A stretch of DNA of 64,000 bases, from positions 13,942,810 to 14,006,809 of the forward strand of contig NC_092051.1 in NCBI RefSeq assembly GCF_003086295.3, written 5' to 3'. The notes below the pieces were generated by a model, which saw nothing but the letters and a program-made list of their open reading frames with translations, ran no database searches and was not told the origin of the DNA. Of this stretch, positions 1-12,388 are shown in pieces; position 1 is the first letter of the stretch; the number at the start of each line of letters is the position of its first letter. The position numbers and the translations under genes are program-made. The DNA comes from Arachis hypogaea. Taxonomy: Eukaryota > Streptophyta > Magnoliopsida > Fabales > Fabaceae.

Positions 1-3000
1 TTTCAGAGCAAACGTCCTCCTCAGCAACAATGAAAGGAAAATAGCTGCTGCTCAGACCCTGATCCTCAATCTGGAATAATTAAGAAATTAGAAATCAGTA
101 TGCATGAAATTGTTTTGGAAGTAAATATTAACAAGGAAATAAGTTATAGCTAAATTGTCATTCCACACTGCGCTTAAAAGAGTAAAATATGAATGGAATG
201 CAGCATCAGAAAACATATATCACTTTCCCTAATCATATTAAAGTAAAATCCATTTTAACCACCAACATACTGCCCTTATCACTTTACTTCAACTGCAACT
301 AACACGAGGCAACAACTTCCTCTTAATTTATTCTTCACTAATTCTCGTTACTGTAGTCTCACATTGCCACTATCAATGTTACTTACCAAGAAATCTAAAC
401 AGGCTATAACAACTTACTAATAGAAGCAGTACCATTATGATTACAACTAAGATGACCAATAATATATAGCACTTCCCTTCTTACCACCCAAAAAGACAGG
501 ATAATGCACAAAATCCGAGAACCGAATGAAAGAAGCTCTGTTCTTTAACTGGTCTTATAAGAATGTAAATAAAGCACTTATTATCTTAAAATACAGAGCT
601 CGATAATTTGTGCGATTGAAAAAAGCACCTCAATAAATCCTCTTCCATTTATCACGGGGACAGAACATGAAAATTGGATACATTGAAGCTCTTCAAGCTC
701 CTTGGAGCCTTGATCCATCGACTCATGAGCATCTTCACAAGATAGATAATTCCCTTCTAAAGCACACAATAACCTGAAAGCATAGGTTTAGGGGTCATAT
801 GCCATACCAATAAAAGGTATTCTTATTTCAATCAAACCTAAAGAATCTCTCGAATTGCATTTAATTGTCAACATCTAAAGTTTTTGCATTTCACAAAACA
901 CATGGTAGAGATTACCTTGTGGCCGGGCGATTCAGGTTGATACCCTTGACAGAAAAATGAGCTGTTTTTGATGCTGGTACAGCAATTGGACTAACACTAA
1001 GAATCTTGCCGTAATTGTTGCTTTTGAAAGGTAAGGATGTATCTATGACAACCTGACCTGCAACAGGATACCCAGTAAACTAATATTAATTCCAATGTAG
1101 TTAGCCCATGTACACATAATTATAATCATTATAATAATAATAATGACAACAATGTGGACATCAAAAAAACTCTTAAGCAATTATTGTACTTCAGTGTGCA
1201 AATTAGTAGTTGATGGATTTAATTGAATACTGACAAAATTTCAACTCTTATCTTGACCCTAGTTAAAATTAACAATAAAAATACGTCAACAAACCATTGA
1301 AAACAAATGCTAGCTGATGCTGCACCCGGATATGAACCCATCCAGTCCTCCAAAAATCAACATCTGAGACATCCAGAAGCCTACTCAAGCTGGAAGTCAA
1401 ATCATAGCAAAGCTGAAAGCAACAACAAAGTGTTGTCAGGTCAAGAGTGGCCCCAGAGAGAAGACATAAGCAGCAAAATACACATGCTATTAGTTTTAGA
1501 AGGACAGAGCTTACTTCCTCCCACATAGCTTCAGACTGGCGCAGATAAATGGTCAGAACAATACAACCAGGCCGGATGTAGCTTTCCATGTCAGTTGGAC
1601 TGTGGGATAACCAGTCAAGAATCTGAAATTGAAGCCCTTAGCATTATTAAATTTCAAAAGAAAGAAATAATCACAATTGCTCTCAGCTGAGTTAATGAGC
1701 TTAAAATACCTGTGCTCTAAGTACAAGAGGGAAATCATTTGGTTCTTTGCCAAAGAGTTTAAAAACAATTCGATCTGTGCGACTCTGAAATGAGGAAACA
1801 AACAAATTAGCAGCTAAATAATGACAATCTCCAAATCTTCTAAATTTAGCATAAAAAGGCATCATTCAAACCCAGATAATAAAGGAAAATAATGTTAATA
1901 TTTTTTCCCCAGTAATTCCCCTTCAGAGAAAGGCATAAGATTGTTGAATCAAACACGGGAAAGACTAAGAACTAGAATGCAACTTCATACATGAAAAGAC
2001 AGCACTAAGAAGCTAATTGCAATACAAATTTCTGCAAGCTAAACCATGCAGCATCATGTCTGACACCTAAGAAATGTCCAGCATGGACTTTCTCAACCTG
2101 CTACTGGCAGCTTAAAATTATTATATGACGTCGTCCAGTTAGATGAAAGCTTTCACCTTTCATATCAAACAGAGACATATCTAGTTCCCAACAAAATGTT
2201 TAAGCCATAACTATAAGGATGATCAAAACATGATCTCAATTATAGAGAATTCAGGACCCTAATCATGCCGATAGTGCTTTCATGTGAATGTCATGACTGT
2301 TTACATACGCACAAGTACAATAGCCAGTCAAGAATACTTATGCAGTATACCTGAGCTTCTCCACTAGAACTACTAGGGGACTGAGCAGATGCAGAATCTG
2401 AGTTGCCACTTGTTTGAGGTGGACTTGACTGATGAGAGTCATGTTGTGTCCATGGGTATTCAAGAGAGCTAGTACCGAGATTTGCAGAGACAGGCAGCTT
2501 TTCAATATCTTCTACGCCATCATCTGAGTCGATATATATGTCATTCAAATCAAAATTGTTTATCTTTGTCTGTCCAGCAGTACTGTCTCGGGCTTCTGAG
2601 TAAGTTGGAGGACTATTTGAAGCGCTGGGCTTTGTAGAAGACATGATTTGTTGATCAGTAGGCATAATATCATGTGCATGCATCACCTGATGTTGGAGCT
2701 CAGCTACAGAAATTGCTTGATGCTGTTGTATTACAGATGGAGAGCCTTGAGATCCATTTGAGAATAAAGTAGAAACCATCTCAGACTTCCCAGATGAGCT
2801 CCCTTCTTTCAACAAATTCTCTGGTTGAGCCAAAAGGTTTGACAAGTTCTTACCCCCTTGATCACCATTTTGACTAGCAAGACTCCTAAGCAAGTGAGTC
2901 AGCAGATCCTGATCGGTGGTCTGATCTGACCTGTCAGCTTTATTTCAGAAAATAAAATGTCATTATCCACCTCTAAAATACCGCCATCACATCAGAATAC

Positions 3001-4356
3001 CAATTAGACATGATTCTTAGCTATAGGATTAATTACAAATAGACGTGCACAAAAAACACTGGTCATCCAGGTAATGAAAATGAAGAATATTTTACTCCAT
3101 TTCTGTCCCTAAGGTACCTACAGGTACTCAACAACGAAAAGCTGAAAACTAATTGTATATAATCGCCAACTAACACCGAAATCCATGGTTAAATTATTTT
3201 GCTTGCTCTATTCTAAATTCTAACATGATAAGTCTAATTCCTCTATCTTGAAAACTGAATACTCCTTATCTCAACCACTCTGGCCCTTGAAGCCCAACAT
3301 TCAGTCCACATGCCATGAGAGTGGCAAGGATAAAAAAAATCAAGCAACAAAAACTAGATGCTCTAGACAAAGAAATGAGATGAAGGAACTACTTACAATG
3401 CATGTTTGAAAGTATCTTCAATAAACTTATCAGCAGGTAACTACTTGTCTGATCATCATTTAGTGAAGTTGCATTAGGAACAGCATCGTTGTTTGTTTTC
3501 CTCCTCCGCTTATTGTGGCCTGCCAAACGTCTTCGACAGCTTCTCTTTCCTTCATCAAACTCTTGGAGCATGTGAAACCTGTTTGATGGAGCAAAAGAAT
3601 GTCATGAAATAGAATTACCGTTTAGGAAAGAATACTTTAAATTTATAAAATTAAGAGCTTCTGTGAAGGATCAATAATATTCATCTGAATTTCGTTAGAC
3701 TATCGTGATTATACATAGAATTGATTTACTGCTGATAAAATTTCCAGAAGAACAATAGCATGAACTTGCCTACTACATTGTTGGCAGAATCGTTGCATTG
3801 CATTTCCCACAAGTGCCTTAGTGGCCTTGGAGTGCATCTCACAAACTTTATGGCGCCTGTGATAATCTTTAGCACTGCTGAGATCTGCACCACAATCCTC
3901 CACTTGGCAAACAGCCCGATTCGAATTGCCTCCAGCTACTCTGCTCTTCTTCCCGTTCACTCCTTCCCAGCTACCAATTTGGGCACCACCATGCCCGCCA
4001 ACACCACCACCGAGCTTTAAGCTAAGAGTACCAGATTCCTCATTCAAAGCATCATCCTCCAGGACAACAACCCTCCTCTTCTTATCCCCTTCCTTGTTCC
4101 CTCCACGAATCCCGAGATCTACCTCATCAGAACACGAGGATGAGCTATTAGAGTTGGAAGGACCCCCGGCCACAGGGATCCTGGTACCAGCAGGGAAGAA
4201 TTGCCTGTGTTCAGGCCCAGGATTCAAAGGCCTAGCTATGAATAGATCACCATCCCATTTCCAATCATTCAAATCCCACTCCATGGACCTCTTCCCCACT
4301 GAGGACCCACCCATAGCATAGAATTGAAGAGCTTCAGTACCAAATCTAGCTTCCAT
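1..4356 (-). CDS. SPL1/SPL12-like SBP-box transcription factor, 5' two thirds (exons 1-9)
   Basis: A nuclear transcription factor of the large SPL class; SBP domains bind GTAC-core DNA. I joined the exons by splice sites and phase: 4356-3770, 3578-3397, 2937-2351, 1784-1710, 1622-1515, 1412-1295, 1057-916, 773-629 and 70 to beyond base 1. That is 2014 coding bases, about 671 residues. The ATG at 4354-4356 starts [10 protein letters not shown]. The SBP domain spans roughly residues 150-223: first zinc site C150/C155/C172/H175, second C191/C194/H198/C210, then the basic nuclear signal [17 protein letters not shown]. An acidic and Ser-rich middle (exon 3) is followed by the SPL1/12 conserved block, including [13 protein letters not shown] and [20 protein letters not shown]. 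All introns are GT-AG except intron 1, which is GC-AG. The C-terminal part lies outside the window. I saw no miR156 target site in these exons, as expected for this class, but did not search exhaustively. Confidence 0.93.
3579..3769 (-). other. GC-AG intron 1 of the SPL gene
   Basis: Exon 1 ends ...TGTAGTAG and the intron opens GCAAGT (3769 downward). The acceptor CAAACAG precedes GTTTCACATG at 3578. Joining at these points restores the SBP reading [13 protein letters not shown] and keeps phase (587 + 182 bases). No GT donor nearby keeps the zinc-binding His in frame. AG|GCAAGT is the usual consensus for the minor GC donor class. Confidence 0.85.
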
Positions 4357-5310
4357 GAGTCACAATTACGAAAAAAACGCAGAACCCCCAATTCAACCCC
4401 AGAACAGAAATAAACTCAAAAACAGCAACACCGGTTCTGAATTAAGTTATAATAGCAGGAAAAGACTAATTAATCAGCTTCAGATCTTCCCCAAAACTCA
4501 TAAAAGAGTACATCTACAGAAACATGGTTGCAATTAAGCAAAATCCACATAGCTAATAGGGTAGTTGATTTGATGAGTTCAAGTAGCCGCAATTAGTGAG
4601 TCTTCCCATGTAAAATTAAAGTAATTGAACTGCAAAGAGCAAGATTAAGTATCTCAGCTATGAGAAATAACCTCTTTTTTCTTCTTCTTCACATTAATAG
4701 AAATGGAAGATTAGAAATAAATAAATATATATGTACGTAAACAGTGGAAAAAATGAACAACAGAAGAACCTCAAGAGTGAGAGTGAGAGAGAGAGTTGAG
4801 AATTGGCGGTAGGAGCGAAGCAGATCGACGGCAGGTGAACGCCGGAAAGAGGGAAGGAATATTGATGATGATGTGATGATGATGATGATGGTGTATGATG
4901 GTACCCAATGTGAATGGGGTTTGGTTTGTGTGACAAGGAAATCTTTGGTTATATGATTATGTTAATGGTAATGGGTATGGTATGGTGGTGTATGACAATA
5001 ATGTATGGTACACATGAAATGATGATAATAGAAACCGAAAATATAGGGAAAATAATAATAATAATAATAATTAATAATTAATAACAAAAATAATAAAGAA
5101 ATGAGAAAATGAAAATAATGTGTTATGAGTTGTGAGTAAAAGAAGAGGAGTAGGAAGGTGGTGGTGGGATTGGGAACAGTATGCCCACCCTCAAAGTGGT
5201 GGGCCAAATCCACACACACTGCGTGTCTCTCTCTCCTTCCTTCCCATTGGAGCCTAAATAAAAGATGCTTTTTCGGTTTTTCCTTTCATCACTAAATTGT
5301 AAATTCATTT
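4357..5310 (-). promoter_or_regulatory. SPL gene leader and promoter-proximal region
   Basis: Lies directly upstream of the SPL start codon on the minus strand. It holds CT/GA-rich tracts (about 4780-4797 and 5221-5245), a TGATGA-rich stretch (4862-4893) and an ATA-type microsatellite (about 5052-5090). CT-rich leaders are common in plant 5' UTRs. The transcription start and any leader intron cannot be fixed from sequence alone. Confidence 0.4.
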
Positions 5311-8300
5311 TTTATTAATTAATATAATCTCTATGCACCTTTTTCTATATTTAAAAAGGTATTATATGTTGATTGTTAGTATCAATAAATATATACAAGA
5401 ATTATTGCATGTTATTTTTTCTTTTTGGCCGTCGTGTTAACTGTTGAGTGTTAACTATTTAGTATTACAATAACGAGTAAAGTTTTAAACTAGCGTATAT
5501 ATATATGGTGTCAAATAATTGTTAGGACATTAGTTCGGTAAAACTTTGTGACATTAAGATAGTTTTAAGATGCTAAAATCAATTTCAAGTTTTTAAAACA
5601 ATTTTGGACTAATTTTAAATTAATTTAATGTTTTGATGATCAAAATAGGAATTTGAATCTTCTAAATTTTAAATGTGTATTTTAGAGGGTAAAGTGTAAT
5701 CTTCTACCCTTTAATAGTTTCTCTCTCATATTTATTTTTGATCCCACTTATAAAATAAATGATAAAAGATCACACTTTACTCTCTAAAGTAAAATTCAAA
5801 CTTTAGAAAATCAAAATCCATCAAAATAGCACAACTTTTTTAGAGACTAATTTTTTGTTGAGAATTTTAACATGTTATTGGTAATTTAGTATCAATTTCA
5901 AACGTAGAATAACTACATAATATTATAATCTAATTGTTATGGTAATAACTATTTTTTTTTTTTTTTGGTGTCTATGGCAATAACTAAATATTTTAATATT
6001 AACCAATCAATAAAATTGAATTGATCTCAATTAATTTAAGGGGCCAAAATGTGTGAAAAATATAGTTTTGTGTAATTAGAGATAATAATGATTAAATATA
6101 ATACATTTGAAATTATTTTTTGCAAACAACACTCTTTCATCTTTGATTGGTCATTTAACTAATGTCTAATTTTGAAAAGCTCGTGTTTATTTATGTCTAG
6201 TAGATAATGTGTAAGTTGTAAGTAATAATCATGGATGATTGACCATCTAATATGTATTGTAAAGTGATTTAATGTTAGAGTGGTCATGGTAATTATATAA
6301 ATATTATTAAAATTAAAATTATATATTTTTATATTTAATTTTAATCATATTTTTTAAAACATCATAATCATTATAGTTATTATAATATATTTATATTAGA
6401 ATTGAAAAATTTTTTAAGCTAGTAATTTTTAATATTTTTTTATCATCATTTATATTAAATTATCTTTAATAAATAAAATTTATTAAAAAAATATAAGAAA
6501 ACAATTTTTTTTAAATAATATAAATAATAAGTTAAAAAAATTAATTTTAATTTTAAAATTTAAATTTAAATTAATTAAAATTATTTATATTTAGTGGATC
6601 TGAAATATTATCTATTATTCACATTGTTCACAATTTTTATTATTTATTTAGCAAAATTAATTTTACTAATTTATGTGTATAAACTTTAAAAAATTTAAAT
6701 ATATATATAATTTATGTATATAAAATTTTTGATAAATATAAATAAAAATTATATATTTTTTATATATAAAATATTATAAATATAAATATAAATTATTATT
6801 AATTAAATATTAACTAAAAATAATAATATTTATTAATCATGTAACATTTTTTCGTATATCACCCATAGTGTAAACTACTATATATGTTCATTTTTATAGT
6901 CAGCTTGAATTCCGGTTTGTTACGAAGAAATATTCTTATTAATATGAGAACATGAAAGTAATGCATCAAAATTAAAAATAAAAAATATAAAAATATGAAA
7001 CTATGAATGCTCCTAAAATTAAGTATGGCATGCAATGCCAGAGAGTAATAATGAATGATGCTGATTTTTGTCTTGGGTTTGGTTTGGTTTGGCGATGGCT
7101 AATGGCAGGGTCCGGTTCGGGGTGAGGTGGGTCAGTTACAAGCCCCTCTTGTTCTCCCCACGTTTCGTTAAGCAAATGTCACATTCTTCACCCTCTCTCT
7201 CTTCCCTTCTCCGTTCTTCCTTGACATTTGAGATTTCTGTTTCAGATGACTTATATCCACATGCCTCCATTATGCCAAAGCCAACCACGTGTGATTGTCA
7301 CCGCTTCAAGGAAAAAAAAAAACACCCTTTTCATTCACTGTTATTTTCGTTTTAACTTTGGATTAATTAATTTTAAAAATAATATTAATTAATTTTTTAT
7401 GACAATAAACAATAAATATATTATATCTTTTTATCAATTTATTAATGTTTATATATAGTGTTAATTACAATGACGTCACGTAACTATTTATTAAAAATAA
7501 TAAAAAATAATAATTTTTTGAATAAAATTTTACTTATTTCGATAGTATTTATAATAAATAGATAACAATTAGTGAAAGTTCTATAAAAATTTAAAAAATA
7601 AATATTTTATTATCATAAAATACATAAATAATTTTATTTGAATTCACACTATGTACTATAATAAAAAAATATAATGTCTATTATTTATTATCGTAAAAAA
7701 TTTAATTAATATTTTTTTCCTTCAAAACTAATTACAGTGAGTTTGAATAATTTTCACTTTACTTGTTTCGTTTTTAATCCAATTCACCTTAGAGGATCAA
7801 TGGATTTCGTTTCCACAGCATGTCTTGTTAATACTTTTAACAATTTAAGTTTTTTTTTTTTAGTATCTAACTAGTAATAATTTGTATATATATTTAAAAA
7901 AAATTTATATACAAAAAATATATAATTTATATTTATATTTATTAAAATTTTATATATATATAAATTAATATCGTTTATATTTATATTTTTTAATATTTAT
8001 ACGAATAAATTAATAATTTTTTTATTAAAAATAATTTAATATTTATATTAATTAAATAATAACAAAAAATATTAAAAATTGCTGATGGAAGATTTTTTCT
8101 AAATACTTTTTCATTCATTTTCCTATGTCCTAGAATGCAAAAGCTATTTTCGCATATTAATTTTATTTTTATGTGTTTGCTTAATTTTTTTAGACCATAA
8201 TAATTTTAATCAATTACTTTTATCAAAACAAAATTAGATTTCTGATTTCTCTATTACATTTACATATATTCGTTTACAACCATATATTAGAACCTTTAAA

Positions 8301-8800
8301 TAGAGAAAGTATTTGGTATTCCACCGTCCCTCTAATATGCCCTATTATTTTTCGTACCTTCCATTTTTATTTTTATTTATCTAATAACTCCCGTAATAGA
8401 ATATAATAGAATCTATCATATGCTAATTATTTCTTAATCTGTGTGAACATATTATATCTATCTACCGAACCGAAAGTTCACTAATTTTTATCGAAGACTC
8501 CAGAGCTATTAAGGTCGAGGGCCACAGATGTTGACCAAAGGTAATCACTAATCACAACTCACAAGCGATGCCACGTAATTAATGGTCGAAAATGTATATA
8601 TCTATCCACAAAAATTAGGTTAACGAATTTTGATATGTGGACAGTTTTGTGGTATGCTAAAAATGGGTTGTGGAAGTGGAGTTTTAGAATATGGGAATTT
8701 AAAGAAACTGAGGGGTGAATTCTGAATTACAAGTAGTTGGGACAGATTTTGTTTTTGATATTGGAGTAGCAACAGTATTTTTTTAAAATGTGGGTTGATG
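5311..8800. other. AT-rich intergenic region without a supported gene
   Basis: Mostly AT-rich DNA with short homopolymers. It contains one foldback MITE (5652-5814, listed separately). A less AT-rich, CT-rich island at about 7060-7320 contains CCACGTGTG (about 7285). Its 95-codon frame (7068-7355) has no recognisable domain, so I do not call a gene. Confidence 0.5.
5652..5814. mobile_element. Small foldback MITE
   Basis: The two ends are imperfect inverted copies of about 50 bases. The left arm carries TTTTAGAGGGTAAAGTGTAA; the right arm carries CACTTTACTCTCTAAAGT, with TTCTAAA/TTTAGAA outside both. It has no coding capacity. No convincing target duplication was found. Confidence 0.6.
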
Positions 8801-9005
8801 GGGTGTTATTCTCAAATGTGGAGCTGTTTAATTAGATAAACAAAAGTCGGACCGTCCGATTTTTTAGAAGTACAAAAATCGGACCGTCCGATTTGTGAGA
8901 ATACAGAAATCGGACTGAGGATTTCTATTAAAAATATTAAAAAATTTGAAGTATAAAAATTGGACCCTTTAATTTGTTTATCTTCCACACTTTTAAAAAA
9001 CACCA
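8801..9005. mobile_element. Foldback MITE containing CGGACcGTCCG palindromes
   Basis: The ends GGTGTTATTCTCAAATGTGG and (reverse) GGTGTTTTTTAAAAGTGTGG pair, and GATAAACAAA occurs inside both. The interior has two exact TCGGACCGTCCGA motifs (8847-8859 and 8879-8891), about 32 bases apart, plus two degraded relatives. The GC-rich palindromes stand out in AT-rich surroundings. Confidence 0.55.
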
Positions 9006-9531
9006 AAAATTATAATGTTAATGTATATCACCACTTTTACTTCCATATAAAAAAAAAAAAAAAAAAGAGCTTAGTTGGGAACGATCTGACTTTTTTAGTT
9101 TTAATTTTATGACTTCACTTCGGCTGATTTCACTTTGTAGTTTTTAGTTTAATGAATTTAGTGGGGCCAATTCTAATATTCTTTTTTTTTTTAATTTATA
9201 AACAAATAATTTGTTTAAATTTCAATACATAATACATAGCTAACATTATAAGATGATTATGTTATGGTAATAAAATTGCTAAAAAATAAAGTAATTTTTT
9301 TATTATTTAATAATAATTATAATTTAAAAAAAATATGTGATCAAAATATAAAAAAAGTATAACTTTAATTATAATAATACTTATATAATCACTATTATGG
9401 AAGCCTCTTCATACTAGAATTTACCTAACATATAATGTCTTTTATTTACAATTCGTTCTAAACGATAATAGTACATCTATATTTAATTTAAAAAAAAAAG
9501 AACTATCTAACACTATTTTATCATAAAAAAA

Positions 9532-10084
9532 ATAAAGTACTAAATTGGTTCGCTATGTTTGGCATAATCCTATTTTGGTTCTTAAAGTTTAAAGTGTCAT
9601 ATTTGAATTCAAAAAAATTTTATTTAGCTTTAATATAGTCCCACCATGAGGTCAAAGTTAAATAATTAACAGAATACCCTATATAACAGCAGTACAAGAA
9701 TAAGGTCGATAATATGGAGAAACAAGTACAAGCTCCAAAGGTACAAAATTTAACCGTGAATACATCAATACATTTATTTATCATTTTTCTTATAATTTAA
9801 ATGAAATATTTTCTATAAAACTAAAGAGAATAATAAATAAATATATTGATGCATCCACGGTTGATTTTGTACCTCTAAAATTTGTACTTGTTCTTCATAT
9901 TATTGATCTTATTCTTATATTACTGTTATGTAGGATATTCCGTTAATTATTTAATTTTGATCTTACGGTGGAACTACATTGATGCTAAATAAAACTTTTT
10001 TAGATTCAAATAGGACACTTTAAATTTTAAAGACCAAAATAGGATTACGCTCAAATGTAAGGGACCAATTTAATACTATATCCT
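9532..10084. mobile_element. Foldback MITE, family A copy 1
   Basis: A 553-bp element in which nearly the whole length is inverted repeat. The left arm runs from TAAAGTACTAAATTGG; the right arm ends CCAATTTAATACTATATCCT. It is the same family as 60343-60895, sharing internal blocks such as the dATGCATCcACGGTTGATTTTGT region and the AATAGGACACTTTAAA block in each arm. It is more decayed than copy 2. No open frame. Confidence 0.8.
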
Positions 10085-10254
10085 ATAAAAAAAATAAAGT
10101 ATTATTTTGATTCTTAATGTTTATTAATTTGAAAAAATAAAAAAATAATTGTTTATTAACGTGCTAAGCGGTGATATATATACATGTACAGAAGACATCA
10201 CAACTGACAGCAAGTTAAAATAACTAACTAATGAATGGTTAATTAATTTAATAG

Positions 10255-11500
10255 CTAACAATAGATCACTAATACTCCCCTTTAAGTTGGGGAGAAGATG
10301 TTAATGGTTCCCAACTTGCTAATTAAAGAGTTGAATAAGACTTAATTAGAATGTGTACTACTTGATGAGCAGATTTAACATGAATCAACTTGATTGTCCC
10401 ATCTTAAATTCGTTCTTATGAAAAATGACAATTTATCTCGATGTGTTTCATACATTCATAAAAAGTCGGATTCTCAATAATATGGATTGCTACCTTGCTA
10501 TCACAGAAAATAAAGGACGACTCGACTTCAATTCCAAACTCTTTGAGCAACTTAGTGATCCAAATTACCTCAGTAGTCATATTTGCTAAAGCTCGATATT
10601 CTGACTCAGCAGTGGATCTTGAGACAGTGTCTTGCTTCTTAGATTTTCAGAATATCAAAGAATCACCAAAAAATACACAATATTCTGTTGTAGATCTTCG
10701 CATTTCAGCACAGTTCCGTCAATCTGCATCACCATATGCTTTGAGAGACAAAGCGGAGCTAGCTAAGAATAGAAGACCTTGTCCTAGTGCAATCTTCAAG
10801 TAACGCGGCACATGATGGATAGCATCTAAATGAAGAGTTCTAGGGGCTGATATGTATTGGCTTAATTTATTTACTGCAAAACAAATATCAGACCTGAAAA
10901 TTATGAGATAAAATAAACGAACAATCAGTCTTTTATACTGGACAATGTCAACTAAAGATTCACCATCAGTAGCATTTAGTTTGACATTTGGATTAAGTGG
11001 CAATGAGAAAGATTTACAATCCAAAAAATCTGTATTTTTTAGAAGAGATAAAGCATAATTTCTTTGTGACAAATATATACCTTGCTTGGATTTGGCAATT
11101 TCTAATTTAAGGAAGTATTTCAATGGTCCCAGCACCTTTAATTTAAACAAATTCTGTAAAATGAGTTACGTTTCCACTACAGTCGTATCTAGTTTGCTTG
11201 CAACTATAATGTCGTCTATATACACCAGTATTATCACCAAATTTTTGCTTGTACAACGGTGAAACAAGGAATAATCTTATTTGGATTGAGTGAAACTAGT
11301 TCTAGTCAGAATAATAGAGAATTTCGTAAATCAGTTTACTGTCCTATTCCCTCTTGTTAAAAAAGTCTTGAGGTAGTTTCATGTAAACTTTTTCATCAAG
11401 ATCACCATTGAGAAAAGGATTGTTGATATCAAGTTGAAGTAGTTTTCAACCCTTAATAGCTACTATTGCTAAAAGCATCTTCACTGTGATGGGTGAGAAA
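10255..11500 (-). pseudogene. Truncated Ty1-copia pol remnant (RT/RNase H)
   Basis: Minus-strand reading gives copia pol in order. At about 11440-11370 is an RT piece, LDINNPFLNGDLDEKVYMKL. At 11150-10719 is the RT thumb to connection, with VLGPLKYFLKLEIAKSKQG and LSQYISAPRTLHLDAIHHV. After a frameshift near 10720 comes RNase H, including STAESEYRALANMTTEVIW (about 10615-10560). A polypurine tract AACTTAAAGGGGAGTATT lies at about 10273-10290, followed by a partial LTR-like stretch down to about 10140. Gag, protease and integrase are missing, so this is a 5'-truncated, inactive copy, distinct from the larger copia element at 16.9-31.3 kb. Confidence 0.85.
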
Positions 11501-11741
11501 GTATCTTTAAATTTTTGTCAAATTTTAATTTAGTTTTTAACTTTTCAAACGTGATATTTGAGTTCAAAAAATTTTAGATAGATTTAATAGTCTCACAGAA
11601 AAATTTGACATGAACAATTAGTATATTTAAGAGCTAATATAACGTTTAATTTTAGTATGTAAGTAAAATTAATCTACCAATGATCATTGATGTAAAAGTT
11701 TTTTTTGTTAATTATTTGAGTCAAATTTAACGGTAACGTTA

Positions 11742-12055
11742 AGGCTTTGTTTGGATATAAGAAAGAAAATAAAAGGAAAGAAAATAAGAGGAAAGAAAAT
11801 AAGAGGAGAGAAAATAGAAGGAAAAGTAAAATTATTTGTGTGTTGTTTGGATGAAGAGAAAATAGATGGAAAGAAAATAGAGAAAAAATTTTCTTTTGTT
11901 TGGATAAAAAAAAGTGAGAAGAAAGAAAATCATAATGGTAGAAAATTACATTAATACCCTTATAATAAAATAAAGTATAAATATTTTTATTTATTTATGT
12001 TTTATTGTTTTTTATAAATATTATAAAATATTATAATTTTATAAATTATTTATCT

Positions 12056-12092
<37 letters not shown>

Positions 12093-12388
12093 TAAATGTG
12101 AATTTCTATTATAATAATGTATTAAAAGTAATAAAACTAAATTTATATTGATAATTATTAATAATAATAGAATTAGGAGCAATATTGTAAATATACCAAA
12201 GATAACATTTTTCTTCTTGTATTTTTGCTCGTAATGGATGGAAACTTTTTTTGGTGAACCCACGCCAAAATTTTCTTTCTTTTTCCATTTTCTTTGGTAT
12301 CCAAACAAAAGAAAATGAAAGTTTTTACTCATTTTCTTTCCATCATTTTTCTTTTCTCCAATTTTCTACTAAACTAAACATAGTGTAA
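11742..12388. mobile_element. Putative foldback element with GTTTGGAT ends
   Basis: The left end GGCTTTGTTTGGAT and the right end (reverse) ACTATGTTTAGTTT resemble each other. The motif TTGTTTGGAT recurs inside near 11845 and 11897 and inverted at 12298. The arms are purine-rich (GAAAATAGA units) on the left and pyrimidine-rich on the right. A TA microsatellite sits at 12059-12087. Ends and target duplication are uncertain. Confidence 0.4.

Noticed and set aside
7068..7355. 95-codon frame in a less AT-rich island
   Set aside because: No recognisable domain, splice context or neighbour support; composition alone is insufficient.
10495..10803. 102-codon plus-strand frame
   Set aside because: Antisense to copia RNase H; the minus-strand reading gives the family motifs.
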